A DNA stretch of 64,000 bases from Amaranthus tricolor (taxonomy: Eukaryota; Streptophyta; Magnoliopsida; Caryophyllales; Amaranthaceae), in the NCBI RefSeq assembly GCF_026212465.1, contig NC_080060.1, positions 18,113,789-18,177,788 of the forward strand. Reading direction: 5' to 3'. The notes under the pieces are model-generated. The model searched no databases. It worked only from the letters and a program-made list of their open reading frames with translations, and was not told the origin of the DNA. Both the position numbers and the translations under genes were made by a program. Within the stretch, counting starts at the first letter, position 1, and each line of letters begins with the position of its first letter. Positions 11,901-21,999 of this stretch are shown here, one piece after another.

Positions 11901-13481
11901 TCTTTGTGTTATCGAAATTTTATTGCAGCTGTTCTTTCGGGTAAAGAACCACGATCGTTTAAGGAGGCAATGCGAGATGAGGGATGGAGGCGCTCCATGC
12001 AGAATGAAATACGGGCTCTAGAGAATAATGATACATGGACCATGGAAGATCTCCCTTCTGGAAAGAAAGCCCTAGGGAGTCAATGGGTCTACCGTATTAA
12101 ATACAAGTCTAATGGGAGTATTGAAAGACTCAAATCCAGACTAGTTGTCTTAGGCAATCATCAATAGGAGGGAATAGACTACAATGAAACATTTGCACCG
12201 GTTGCTAAAATGGTAACTGTTCGGGCTTTTCTAGCCATTGCCGCCTCTAAAAACTGGGAGTTGCACCAAATGGATGTCCATAATGCTTTTTTACATGGCG
12301 ATCTTGATGAGGAAGTTTACATGAGACTTCCTCCCGGGTTTGAGTCATCATCTCCTAATAAGGTATGTCGCCTACGAAAATCTTTGTATGGTCTAAAGCA
12401 GGCTCCTAGATGTTGGTTTGCCAAATTGGTTTCTGCTCTGAAAGACTATGGTTTTCTTCAGTCTTACTCTGACTATTCCTTATTTACATATACTCGCGGT
12501 TCAGTTCAGATAAATGTTCTTGTTTATGTTGATGACCTGATATTGTCTGGGAATGATTCTGCAGCTTTGCAGACTTTTAAACATTATCTGTCTGACTGTT
12601 TTCATATGAAGGATCTTGGCAGTTTGAAATATTTTTTGGGCATCGAAGTTGCTCGTAGTGCTACGGGTATATTTTTATGTCAAAGGAAATACACTCTTGA
12701 TATTGTAAACGAAACAGGTTTATTGGGATCAAAACCTGTTGGATTTCCAATTGAACAGAATCACAAACTCGGTTTAGCCACAGGTGCTCTATTGTCTGAT
12801 CCTGAATCTTATCGAAGACTTGTTGGCAGACTGATTTACTTGGCTGTTACTAGGCCTGATTTAGCATACTCGGTCCATATCTTATCTCAATTTATGCATG
12901 AACCCAGAACTGATCATTGGGAGGCAGCCTTGCGAGTTGTACGATACTTGAAGGGTACTCCGGGGCATGGTATTCTATTAAGATCAGACAGTGAATTAAC
13001 TTTGCAGGGCTGGTGTGACTCAGATTGGGCTGCGTGTCCTCTTACACGCAAATCTTTGACAGGTTGGTTAGTATTTCTGGGAAATTCACCTATTTCTTTG
13101 AAGACAAAGAAACAAAATACAGTGTCTCGCAGCTCTGCAGAGGCTGAGTATCGTGCCATGGCTGCAATTACTTGTGAACTAAAATGGCTAAAAGGTCTGC
13201 TTCTGAGTTTGGGTGTACAACATCCCAAGGCTATCAAATTATTTTGTGATAGTCAGTCTGCTCTCCATATAGCCAGGAATCCCGTTTTTCATGAACGGAC
13301 AAAGCATATTGAAGTTGATTGCCATTTTGTTCATAATGCAATCACTGAAGTACTTATTGACCCATCTTATGTCCCTACTCATACTCAGTTAGCAGACATT
13401 TTCACCAAAGCGCTTGGAAAATCGCAATTCGACAATTTATTGTGCAAGTTGGGCATTTATACTCCGGATGCTCCAACTTGA
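8955..13481 (+). pseudogene. Copia gag-pol polyprotein with two in-frame stops
   Basis: Start chosen at 8955 (MAGDEYTPPPPPP); an upstream ATG at 8841 lies in the LTR. Gag is followed by a CCHC knuckle (CTHCKKSGHKISGC, about residue 275), protease (WIIDTGASRHV, ~398), the integrase HHCC region (LWHKRMGHP), and integrase D, D and E at HCDLWGP, QSDNGTEF and NGRVERKH. RT (KALGSQWVYR, LVYVDDLIL at ~12527) and RNase H (SSAEAEYRAMA, ADIFTKALG) follow. The whole 1,509-codon frame is continuous except for TAA at 11811-11813 and TAG at 12165-12167. Both look like C-to-T changes (CAA to TAA, CAG to TAG; the second falls at the start of RT). No frameshifts. The catalytic residues are otherwise preserved. 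Confidence 0.93.
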
Positions 13482-13497
13482 GGGGGGGGGGGGGGGG

Positions 13498-13683
13498 TGT
13501 TACGGTATTTTGGGAGATTATTTAGTTTCCTAATTATGGGAAATATTCATGGCTTATTTTTAGGGCCTAATTGATCCTAATCTTTGATTGTAATCTCTTG
13601 ATTGAACTCTAGAATCCTCTCATGTATTATATATTGATCAATTAATGAATGAAGGCAAACACAACCCAAAAACGATTTCTACA
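13498..13683 (+). repeat. Right LTR of the Ale-like copia element
   Basis: Same length as the left LTR with one base difference. It follows directly after the G16 polypurine tract. Confidence 0.95.
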
Positions 13684-13902
13684 ATTATTGACTATTGAGT
13701 CTCAGCTTTTGATTATTGGATCTTGAAAGAGGTAGTGCATCAAAGTTCTTGTTGTACGAGATGAACAAGCTGTGTCTTGGCCTTGATGTGCTTGGTCCAT
13801 GCAATTTAGCAGTCCTTTTCTCTTTATTTGTGTTGTTGGAGTTATGTTGCTGTTGTACTTATGTTGGCTCACATGATCTTGTACTTGGATCATGTTACTA
13901 GA

Positions 13903-14010
13903 CCAAATGATCGGATAATCATTAGAACTAAATGGGTGTTTCGCAACAAATACTATGAAATTGGTAAGGTGATTTGTAACAAAGCTAGACTTGTTGAAAA
14001 AGGTGACAAT
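13903..14010 (+). pseudogene. Copia reverse-transcriptase fragment
   Basis: The frame reads RTKWVFRNKYYEIGKVICNK and then ARLVEKG, the finger region of copia RT (consensus KWVFRNKxxExGxVxRNKARLVAKG). Nothing else of an element surrounds it, so it is a short relic, unrelated in sequence to the neighbouring Ale-like element. Confidence 0.6.
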
Positions 14011-14217
14011 TTCTATTTTGATGTGAGTGAAGCTTCCAGAGAATTGACAGAGGCTCGACCAAAACTAGAAACTGCTATTCTTTTTTTGTTTCATTCCATT
14101 CGACAGTTTCAAGAACCCACGTGACATATAGTTTATTATTTAGGTGAGTGGAGGAGGTTATGAATTAATTAGAAAGTTAGGCAGTCATCATTTTAATATT
14201 GGAAGTTAATACGTTTT

Positions 14218-14440
14218 AGTAGGGGTGTTCAAAAATATCCGGTTTGAAAATCCCGATCCGGAAAACTCGGTATCCGATTTTTAAAACCGGGTAAAATACT
14301 CGGTTTACCAAATTTGGATAATTTGGGTCGGCTACCCGGTTTTAAAACCGGGTATTTGAGTCGGATACGGATCGCGAATCTCGGGAAACCAGGTACCCGG
14401 TATTCGGTTTGTAATTTTTTTTTTTAATTTATTTATTTCA
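14218..14440 (+). mobile_element. hAT-like terminus with CCGG-rich subterminal repeats
   Basis: Begins TAGGGGTGTTCAAA, like the ends of plant hAT elements (T/CAGGGGTG). The next ~190 bp hold many copies of ACCCGG/CCGGTTT/AAACCGGG in both orientations, as in hAT subterminal binding regions. The inverted pair ACCCGGTTTTAAAACCGGGT lies near 14334. No transposase and no matching other end were found, so this is a fragment or a non-autonomous element with unresolved 3' end. Confidence 0.4.
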
Positions 14441-14654
14441 AAAACCCTAAATGACTAAACCTAATCCCGTCTTCATTGAAACTTCATTCTTGCTGGCTGC
14501 TGCTTGCCTTCTTCCTCCTTCCTCCTTCCTCCTTCATTCTTCATTCCAGACACGGTGAGACACTGTGACAGTGAGACGTCATCTTGCTTCTTCAATCTTC
14601 AGTTCTTCACGCCGTCATCTTGCCTCTTCTTCACCATTCACGTTGAGACGTCAT

Positions 14655-14706
14655 CTTCTTCTTCATCTTCTTCTTCTTCTTCTTCTTCTTCTTCTTCTTC
14701 TTCTTC
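14655..14706 (+). repeat. (TTC)n microsatellite
   Basis: About 17 tandem TTC triplets in a CT-rich, 5'-UTR-like stretch downstream of the hAT-like terminus. The poly-Ser frame over it is not a gene. Confidence 0.9.
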
Positions 14707-14709
14707 AGT

Positions 14710-16691
14710 TTTTCAGTTCTTTAATTGGGTAAGTTTGTTTCAGTTCATCACCATTCTTATTCTTCTCCAGATCTTCTTAATTCGAGAGAAATTTTTTTAG
14801 TCATTTCGCATTTTCAGATATTTATCACAGATTTAAATTTTTTGCATTTTCGATTTTGTCATCTTAGTTCATCACCATTTTCGCATTTTCGCATTCTTAG
14901 TTCATCACCATTTTTGATATTTGTCATAGATTTAACCATTGGGTGAGTTGTTTGGTACTAATTTAATTTTTTTTTTGCCATTTTTGATTTTTGTCACAGA
15001 TTTATTCAGCAATTTTCGGTACTTATTGACAATCTACATGGATTCTTACCCAGTACCACCATCTAGATTTTCGGTATTTGTTCTGCTTGTATATGATGAA
15101 TTGATGATGGTAGATATACTAGATTGGTAATTGATTGTGAATTATGATGAACTGATGATGGTAAATTGGTTCTGATTCTTGTTTATATGGTATAACTGCC
15201 TTGTGATTGATGAACTGATGATGGTAAATTGGTTCTGCTTGTATATGAGTTGTGAGTCTTGTGACTATCTTAGTTGAAAGGTCCTGGATAAACTGATGAT
15301 AAACTGATTGTGAATTGATTGTACAATTACTGATGAACTGATTGTGAATTGTTTATTTCTACAAATCCTTTGTTTTTTGCTTTAAATTTGGAGAAAATAG
15401 TTGATTGTGAATCACTGAATTGTGATGAAATGATGAATGGTAAATTGGAAATGATTAATGTAAGTTGTGAGGCATCTTTTAAAAGGTGATTAGTTTAGTT
15501 TTAGAGCAGCAACATTTTTTACTTTTGTGTTTAGAACCTTTTCATTTTCTAAACTTCATGCTTTTTTCTAATTATTTTCTTAATTATATAATACTTTTCC
15601 CTTAATTATACTTAGTAATTTTACGTGATCAAGTTTATGGTTTTATTCTTCATTATCTTCTATTGTTAGGGTATTATTGTTTCAATATTTGTTTAATTAT
15701 GTTTATTGTTGTTATCTTTGTTTATTTGTTTATTTTACTTGTTTCTATGCGTTTCATTAGTTAGTAGTCTTCTTTCTAGGGCTTGATATGAACCCCAATA
15801 TGTATATTGGTTAGTTTATTGCAGAATTTATTGGGTGTTGTTGTCTAGGGATGATTGAATATGTTTCATCCAAGTTTAAAGTCTTTTATACTTTTCATAA
15901 TTTGATATAGGAAAATTGAGGTAGAATTGTGCATTAGTCTTAAGGGTAAAAGAAGTTAAATGTTTTTATCGCCATTCAAAATTACGAAAGTTGAGAGTTG
16001 GTAGTTAATTGATCTTGTTGATGGTTGAATTAATCAAAAGTACAAAAATTTAGATTAAGAAAGAACGTTATTCAATCTACGATTAGCTGATTAGCATTTC
16101 GAAAAGAAGTAGTTAACTCTTCCCCCGAAAATAATATTTATACCGCCAAAATCTGTTTGAAATTTGTTTTAGAAAATTTATCAACAAGAAGTTTGTTGGA
16201 AGCTTCTTGTTTTTTTTTTTTTTTAAAAAAACTTTTTTTTTAGTTAATCCCACAAAAATGAAATGGTGCTCAAAAATTAATTTTCATTTGATTTTTAAAT
16301 ATGTTCCCATATGTGTCTTGTAGAGAGTTTGTAGGTAATTTCCAACAAGAGTTATTCTGTTGGGAATCTGTTCAAAAATAATTACGGACTTTGTTATTGT
16401 AGGAAGCGTGTTGGTAATTTCCAACAAGAGTTGTTCTGTTGGAATTCCATTGAAAATCTGTTGGTAATTTTCAACAAAAAATGATTTGTAGGTAAATATT
16501 TGTTGGTATATGATATATTTTGAAGTGAAATCATAGTTGTAAAATGTACAAATCCTTTATCAATCAATATTGATGAATAACAATGCTGGTCATACATTAT
16601 GAAGCTTGCGTTTGTTCATGGAAAATTTGATTGTTGAACAAGAACCGAGTATGACTGTCATTCTGATGTAGCCTAATTTTAAGGACTTTAT
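14710..16691. repeat. AT-rich region with degenerate minisatellites
   Basis: No gene seen. At 15095-15250 there are three copies of a ~50-60-bp unit containing TGATGAACTGATGATGGTAA. At 16330-16500 there are three copies of a ~70-80-bp unit containing GTTGGTAATTTCCAACAAGAG. A T-run (16211-16224) and a second T-run follow an AAGCTTCTTG palindromic area near 16200. The copia chimera begins at 16692. Confidence 0.5.
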
Positions 16692-16878
16692 TGTTGGGAT
16701 GAGTTATCCCACATCGATAAATTGAAAATGGTGTACACGCTTTATAAGCTATTAGAGACCTTCTTCCAATTGCCATATGGTTTTGGGATGGTATATATCT
16801 CCTTGGCTTATGAAGTGTGTGCACTTGTGTCCCCCGTTAATATGCTGGCATTTACAATAAGTCCAGCCTAATTTAACA
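16692..16878 (+). repeat. Left LTR, family A
   Basis: Begins TGTTGGGATGAGTTATCCC and ends TTTAACA. The opening has the style of short-LTR (TRIM-like) families in many plants. The primer-binding site follows directly. Confidence 0.92.
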
Positions 16879-16962
16879 TGGTATCAGAGCTATAAGGTGT
16901 TTTCCGGGGACCGGCGACACTGTTGGCTATCATCATTTACCTACGAAACACAATCCCCAAAT

Positions 16963-17991
16963 ATGTCTGAATCAGAATCGAAGTCAGACGCAAACCAGCA
17001 TTTGATGAACATGGAACAATTGGAACAAATGTTCCAACTGTTTCAAAAAATGCAAAAACTCAATACAGCCAATGAACAATCAACCTCAGATCTGAGGGTC
17101 ACTGAAAAATTGAATTACCAGAATTACTCTAAATGGTGCCGTTTAATGAAAATTGCACTTAAAGGAAGAGGGCGTCTCAAACACATCATCGACACCCCTC
17201 CTTCATCAACTGATGCAAATTACCTGAAATGGAAGCAACAGGACTCAATGGTTTTGTCCTGGATCATATCAAACATTGAATCAGAACTCATAAACCAATT
17301 TCTTGATTACACAACAGCGTATGACTTATGGAATGGGATTACAATCCTTTTGGCTAGTGGTCATGACGAACTTCAGATCTTCGATCTAAGTTCGAAAGCA
17401 AGTTCAGTTAAACAAAATCAAGGGTCCATAGAAGAATATTATGGCTGTCTAGACACTTTGTGGAAAGAAATCGACCGTCGTATGCCGAACCCTATGAAAT
17501 GTGCTGAAGACATAACCATATTCAATACCTTCATACAAAAACAAAGGTTATTTCAATTCCTGGCCGGAATTAACGATACATTCGACAAAGAAAGGAGAGA
17601 TTTACTCAACCAAGATCCACTACCAAGCGTGGAAGCAGCCTACGCCGCCATCCGGAGAGAAATCAACAGACGTGGGATCATGACCCACGCTTCATCACTG
17701 GGACCGGGTCCCTCAGAAATAGGTAGTGGGCTAGTGGCAAAAAACCGGTCCGGTAGACCGTCATACCGGCAGGAAGAAGACAAATCTCACCTTAGATGCA
17801 GTCATTGTGGTGGAACAAGACACACAAAGGAGGGTTGCTTTAAACTTATAGGCTTTCCGGAGTGGTGGGACGAACACAAGCAGAGGAAGGCCGCCACCAA
17901 GGCCCAGCCACGAACCGGCGGCAAGGCACACGCAACTACTGGCGTCTCCACCACCACGGCGCCTGACACTACCCACTACCCTAAGGGATAA
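16963..17991 (+). CDS. Copia gag protein
   Basis: Start ATG at 16963 (MSESESKSDANQHL). It has the copia gag pattern (NYSKWCRLMKIALKGRGRL, then DYTTAYDLWNGI and SIEEYYGCLDTLWKEI) and a CCHC zinc knuckle (CSHCGGTRHTKEGC) at about residue 279, followed by FKLIGFPEWW. It would form the virus-like particle. The frame ends at TAA 17989-17991, before protease, whereas gag and pol are normally one frame. Protease lies ~230 bp downstream in the same frame. Confidence 0.85.
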   Translation: MSESESKSDANQHLMNMEQLEQMFQLFQKMQKLNTANEQSTSDLRVTEKLNYQNYSKWCRLMKIALKGRGRLKHIIDTPPSSTDANYLKWKQQDSMVLSWIISNIESELINQFLDYTTAYDLWNGITILLASGHDELQIFDLSSKASSVKQNQGSIEEYYGCLDTLWKEIDRRMPNPMKCAEDITIFNTFIQKQRLFQFLAGINDTFDKERRDLLNQDPLPSVEAAYAAIRREINRRGIMTHASSLGPGPSEIGSGLVAKNRSGRPSYRQEEDKSHLRCSHCGGTRHTKEGCFKLIGFPEWWDEHKQRKAATKAQPRTGGKAHATTGVSTTTAPDTTHYPKG

Positions 17992-18222
17992 AAGGCCATG
18001 GAAGGTAACACAGGTGAAACAACAATGGAGAAAACAGGAAGAAAAACGGAAGAAAGAGAAACAGTAACCGGGATGGAAGAGAGAGAAACAGGGGAGGGAG
18101 GGTTTCAATACTTGCCAAACGTGAGTATTTATACTCACTAAACCCTAAAAATACCCACCCACGAAAAAACTCAACCCAATATCCCAAGCCCAACTGGTTT
18201 TGGGCTCCTTTGTAACCCCCCG
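17992..18222 (-). other. Foreign-looking block between gag and protease
   Basis: This block has no gag or pol similarity and adds a stop at 18136-18138. Read on the minus strand it resembles a plant promoter and leader: TATAAATA inside a perfect 7-bp inverted repeat (GTGAGTATTTATACTCAC, 18121-18138), then a CT-rich leader (CCCTCCCTCCCC, TTTCTCTCTCTTCC) and an ATG near 18000. It may be a captured host or element promoter, or a decayed linker. Confidence 0.35.
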
Positions 18223-21200
18223 TCATCACAATGGATATTCGATTACGGGGCAACAAACACAATGACATTTGATCCTCACAATCTTGTATCTATTGGGGAC
18301 AAAACCCGAACTCATATACAAACTGCTAATGGGGAGAGAGTAGAAGTCCACCATGCCGGCCTGGTTCATGTTTCATCGTCCTTACATTTAAAGAATTGTC
18401 TCCTAATCCCGAGTTTATCTCATAAACTATTATCGATTAGTCAATTAACAAAAGAACTTAATTGTACTGTTCTTATGACATCTACTGCTTGTATTGTGCA
18501 GGACACTCGGACAGGGAAGATCCTTGGGCGTGGTACTGAGCGAGGAGGCTTGTATTATGTGGACGAGGAGACTCACAAGGGTCATACTTTGCTTACTCAT
18601 GGGTCGAATGAACAGCAAATGTGGATGTGGCATAGGCGTCTAGGTCATCCCTCACTAGGGTACTTAAAACGTCTTTTTCCATTGTTTAATAATTCTAATC
18701 AAACTTTGAACTGTGAAGCCTGTGTGCTAGCTAAAAGTCACAAACAGTCGTATTTTCCCAGTATGTCTCGTAGTAGTAAACCTTTTGGTTTGATCCATTC
18801 TGATGTTTGGGGCCCAGCTCCTACTTTTCATACTCATGGTTTGTCTTATTTTATTACGTTTGTGGATGATTGCACTCGTATGTGCTGGGTTTATTTTCTT
18901 AAACATAAAACTGAAGTTTTTGATACCTTTGTCAAATTTTATAATATGCTTCAAACTCAATTCTAAACACAGCCAAAGATTCTTCGATCAGATAATCGGA
19001 GGGAGTATATGAACCACAAATTTCAGGATTTTTTTTCCACACATGGGCTTATCCACCAATCTTCCTATCCGTACACTCCACAACAAAACGGAGTTGCGGA
19101 ACGGAAGAACCGTACCCTACTTGAAATTTCCCGAGCCTTAATGTTCGAGGCCAAAACCCCTGCACATGTTTGCCCGAAGCTATCTCCACTGCCGCTTACA
19201 TCACCAATCGTCTCCCTACCAAAACCCTCCAGTTCAAAACTCCCCTTGAAACCCTTCGATCCCATACTACCATTCCCCCTTCTCATTCCCTTCATCCTCG
19301 CATTTTTGGATGTGTTGTGTATGTGCACTTACCTACTCATACTCGACACAAACTCGAACCACGAGCAATCAAATGTGTTTTCCTTGGGTACGGGGTTACA
19401 CAAAAGGGATATCGATGTTTTGACCCCATCCATAACAAAATGTATACTACCCTTGATTGTGACTTCTTTGAAGACTCCTATTACTATTCCCAGTTTAGTC
19501 TTCAGGGGGAGACTAAGGGTGAAGACCTAAGCTGGTTAATACGTCCTTTTGCTATAGACTACAAAGAGGAAGTAGGTAATCCCACCGATGTCTCCACTGA
19601 CACATTAATACCACCTTCTCCTCCTATCATTCCTGTCCTGTCTGAGCCGTCCCGAGATTCTCCCGAGATACAGGTAAATTCTGATCCACCAATCTGTGAT
19701 AGTGCTATTGTTACTAATGACAATATACCTTCCTCTAGTGTGCCTTCCTCTAGTGAGAATTGCAGATATGAACTTCCTCCCAGGAGAACCAGGGGAGTTC
19801 CTCCCAAAAGATATGATCCTGAGTATGAGGCACACCGCTCCCGATATCCAGTAAGTCAAAGTGAAAATGGAATTTTGTTAGAATCTGCCGTTGCCTTTAA
19901 AGCTTCCCTCTACTACAATACAATTCCCCGAAACGTTGATGAAGCTTTCCAAGATCCAAAGTGGCGAAAAGCCATGGAGGATGAAATCACAGCACTTAAT
20001 AGAAATAATACTTGGGAAAAATGTGTTTTGCCTAGAGGGAAGAACACTGTGGGCTGTAAATGGGTGTTCTCCATTAAGTATCATGCTGATGGGAAAATTG
20101 AAAGATACAAAGCTCGTCTTGTTGCGAAAGGATATACTCAAACATATGGGATAGACTACTCTGAAACCTTCTATCCGGTTGCGAAGATTGACACTATCAG
20201 GGTCTTGTTGTCTATAGCTGCTAACAGAGAATGGCCTTTATACCAGTTTGATGTAAAGAATGCTTTTCTTCATGGGGAGATCGAGGAAGAAGTTTATATG
20301 AGGGCTCCTCCAGGGTTTACAGATGATTTTGGAGAAAATGAGGGGTGCAAACTTAGGAAAGCTTTATATGGTCTAAAACAGTCACCTAGAGCTTGGTTTG
20401 GGAGGTTCACGGCTGCAATGAAAAAGTTCGGGTACAAGCAGAGTAATTCAGATCACACCTTGTTCCTCAAAAGAAGAGGAAATCAGATCACTTGCCTCAT
20501 AATATATGTAGATGATATGGTTATCATAGGGAACGATGAACAGGAGATTAAAAATCTAAAAGGGAGGTTGTTCTTGGAATTTGAAATGAAGGATCTGGGA
20601 AACCTAAAATATTTTTTGGGAATTGAAGTCCTAAGATCAAAGAAAGGGATCTTCATTAACCAAAAAAAATATATTCTTGATCTTTTGGCAGAAACTGGAA
20701 TGATTGACTGCAAGCCAGCAGAAACTCCAATAACAGTCAATCATGGGTTACAAACTGAACTGGGAGGAGAAATGGCAGAAAAAGAACAATATCAGAAACT
20801 TGTGGGAAAACTCATATATCTCGCTCACACTCGCCCTGACATCTCATATGCGGTAGGCGTCGTAAGTAGATTCATGCATTGTCCACAAATCCAACACATG
20901 GAAGCTGTAATGAGAATTATCCGATATCTGAAGGGAACAAGTAATCGAGGAGTATTGTTTGAGAATAATGGTAACCTGGATCTCATGGCTTACACTGATG
21001 CAGGCTGGGCAGGAGACAAAGATAGCAGAAAGTCTACATCTGGTTACTTCACTCTGGTAGGAGGAAACTTGGTTACATGGAGAAGCAAAAAACAAAATGT
21101 AGTGGCTCTATCAAGTGCTGAAGCAGAGTTTAGAGGGATAGCTAAAGGGGTAACGGAAATCCTGTGGCTCAGAAAACTCCTATGCGAACTAGGCTTTCCA

Positions 21201-21455
21201 CCTAAAGGAGCATGCAGATTGATTTGTGATAACCAGGCATCTGTCAGCATTTCAAATAATCCAGTACAACATGATCGAACCAAACATGTTGAGGTCGATC
21301 GACACTTTATCAAAGAGAAACTTGAAAATCAGATCATCAGCCTCCCTCTTGTTCGATCTAAAGATCAACTTGCAGATATCCTCACAAAAGCTGTTACAGC
21401 TGAAGCATTTGAAGAAACTCTATGCAAGTTAGGCATTGGAGACCCTATGACCTAA
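18223..21455 (+). pseudogene. Copia pol (PR-IN-RT-RNaseH), broken
   Basis: Protease appears as WIFDYGATNT, with Tyr where the catalytic D-S/T-G needs Ser/Thr. The integrase HHCC region (MWHRRLGHP, CEACVLAKSH) and D, D, E (HSDVWGP, RSDN, NGVAERKN) follow, but DNGGEY has become DNRREY. TAA at 18964-18966 interrupts integrase, and a one-base loss near 19169 shifts the frame before PEAISTAAYITNRLP. From 19170 the frame is open through RT (IIYVDDMVIIG near 20500) and RNase H (SSAEAEFRGIA, ADILTKAV) to 21455. The RT motif DVKNAFLHGEIEEEVYMRAP is typical of copia. Lineage within copia is uncertain (Ivana/Oryco or Ale type). Confidence 0.9.
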
Positions 21456-21467
21456 CTTGAGGGGGAG

Positions 21468-21684
21468 TGTAGGAAACTGAATATGTAAATATTTAGGAAA
21501 TCTCTTATTCTAGGCAACAGATTATTCTAGGCTAATTGTTAGCCATATTTACTGTTCTTCCATAATTAGCTTAGTGATCAAACATGTATATATAGGAGAC
21601 CTATTCATTGATTAATGAGATGAAAAACACAGAAAAAACCCTAATCAGAATTCCAAAATTATCTGCTTATAATGAATTTTATCA
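21468..21684 (+). repeat. Internal LTR, family B, with its own primer-binding site
   Basis: Begins TGTAGGAAACTG directly after TTGAGGGGGAG and ends TTTTATCA. TGGTATCCGAGCC follows at 21685. TATATATAGG near 21588 is a possible TATA box. No partner copy of this LTR occurs elsewhere in the window. Confidence 0.8.
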
Positions 21685-21768
21685 TGGTATCCGAGCCGAT
21701 GGTTCGATCAACAATTTAAAAATGGTAGGTTCGAAAAGAATAGCGTTCTTACCCTAATTGATTACTCC

Positions 21769-21807
21769 CACATGCGAACTTGACGGGGGTTCGCATGTGA
21801 GGGGGGG
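21769..21807 (+). other. Hairpin before the outer polypurine tract
   Basis: CACATGCGAAC and GTTCGCATGTG form a perfect inverted repeat with a short G-rich loop, followed at once by a G7 polypurine run and the right A LTR. Confidence 0.7.
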
Positions 21808-21994
21808 TGTTGGGATGAGTTATCCCACATCGATAAATTGAAAATGGTGTGCACGCTTTATAAGCTATTAGAGACCTTCTTCCCATTGCCATATGGTTTT
21901 GGGATGGTATATATCTCCTTGGCTTATGAAGTGTGTGCACTTGTGTCCCCCGTTAATATGCTGGCATTCACAATAAGTCCAGCCTAATTTAACA
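21808..21994 (+). repeat. Right LTR, family A
   Basis: Three substitutions from the left A LTR (around 1.6 percent). It is followed by the TTTAT duplication. Confidence 0.92.
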
Positions 21995-21999
21995 TTTAT

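Larger units (their letters stand above)
8690..13683 (+). mobile_element. Complete Ty1/copia retrotransposon (Ale-like), TSD ATTAT
   Basis: Two 186-bp LTRs (8690-8875 and 13498-13683) differ at one site (TTT/TCT near 8804 versus 13612). They are flanked by ATTAT at 8685-8689 and 13684-13688. The primer-binding site TGGTATCAGA begins at 8876, right after the left LTR, and matches initiator Met tRNA as in most copia elements. The polypurine tract is a run of 16 G ending at 13497. Domain order is gag, protease, integrase, RT, RNase H. Short LTRs, ~5-kb length and the RT (VYMRLPPGF, LYGLKQAPR) suit the Ale/Retrofit lineage. The near-identical LTRs mean a recent insertion, yet the polyprotein has two stops. 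Confidence 0.95.
16692..21994 (+). mobile_element. Chimeric copia element with two LTR families, TSD TTTAT
   Basis: The outer ends are 187-bp LTRs of family A (16692-16878 and 21808-21994; three differences seen), flanked by TTTAT at 16687-16691 and 21995-21999. The primer-binding site TGGTATCAGAGC starts at 16879. Gag-pol (16963-21455) ends in a normal polypurine tract (TTGAGGGGGAG), but the LTR that follows (21468-21684, family B) is unrelated to A and carries its own primer-binding site TGGTATCCGAGCC. About 110 bp later comes a second polypurine run and the right A LTR. The outer TSD shows that the whole assembly inserted as one unit. Template switching between two elements is the simplest explanation (inference). 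Confidence 0.85.

Noticed and set aside
14504..14800. Ser-rich ORF
   Set aside because: It is the (TTC)n microsatellite read as codons.
18262..18966. Start of pol at the ATG 18262
   Set aside because: Protease motif WIFDYGAT lies upstream of that ATG in the same frame, so the true pol begins earlier (about 18223).
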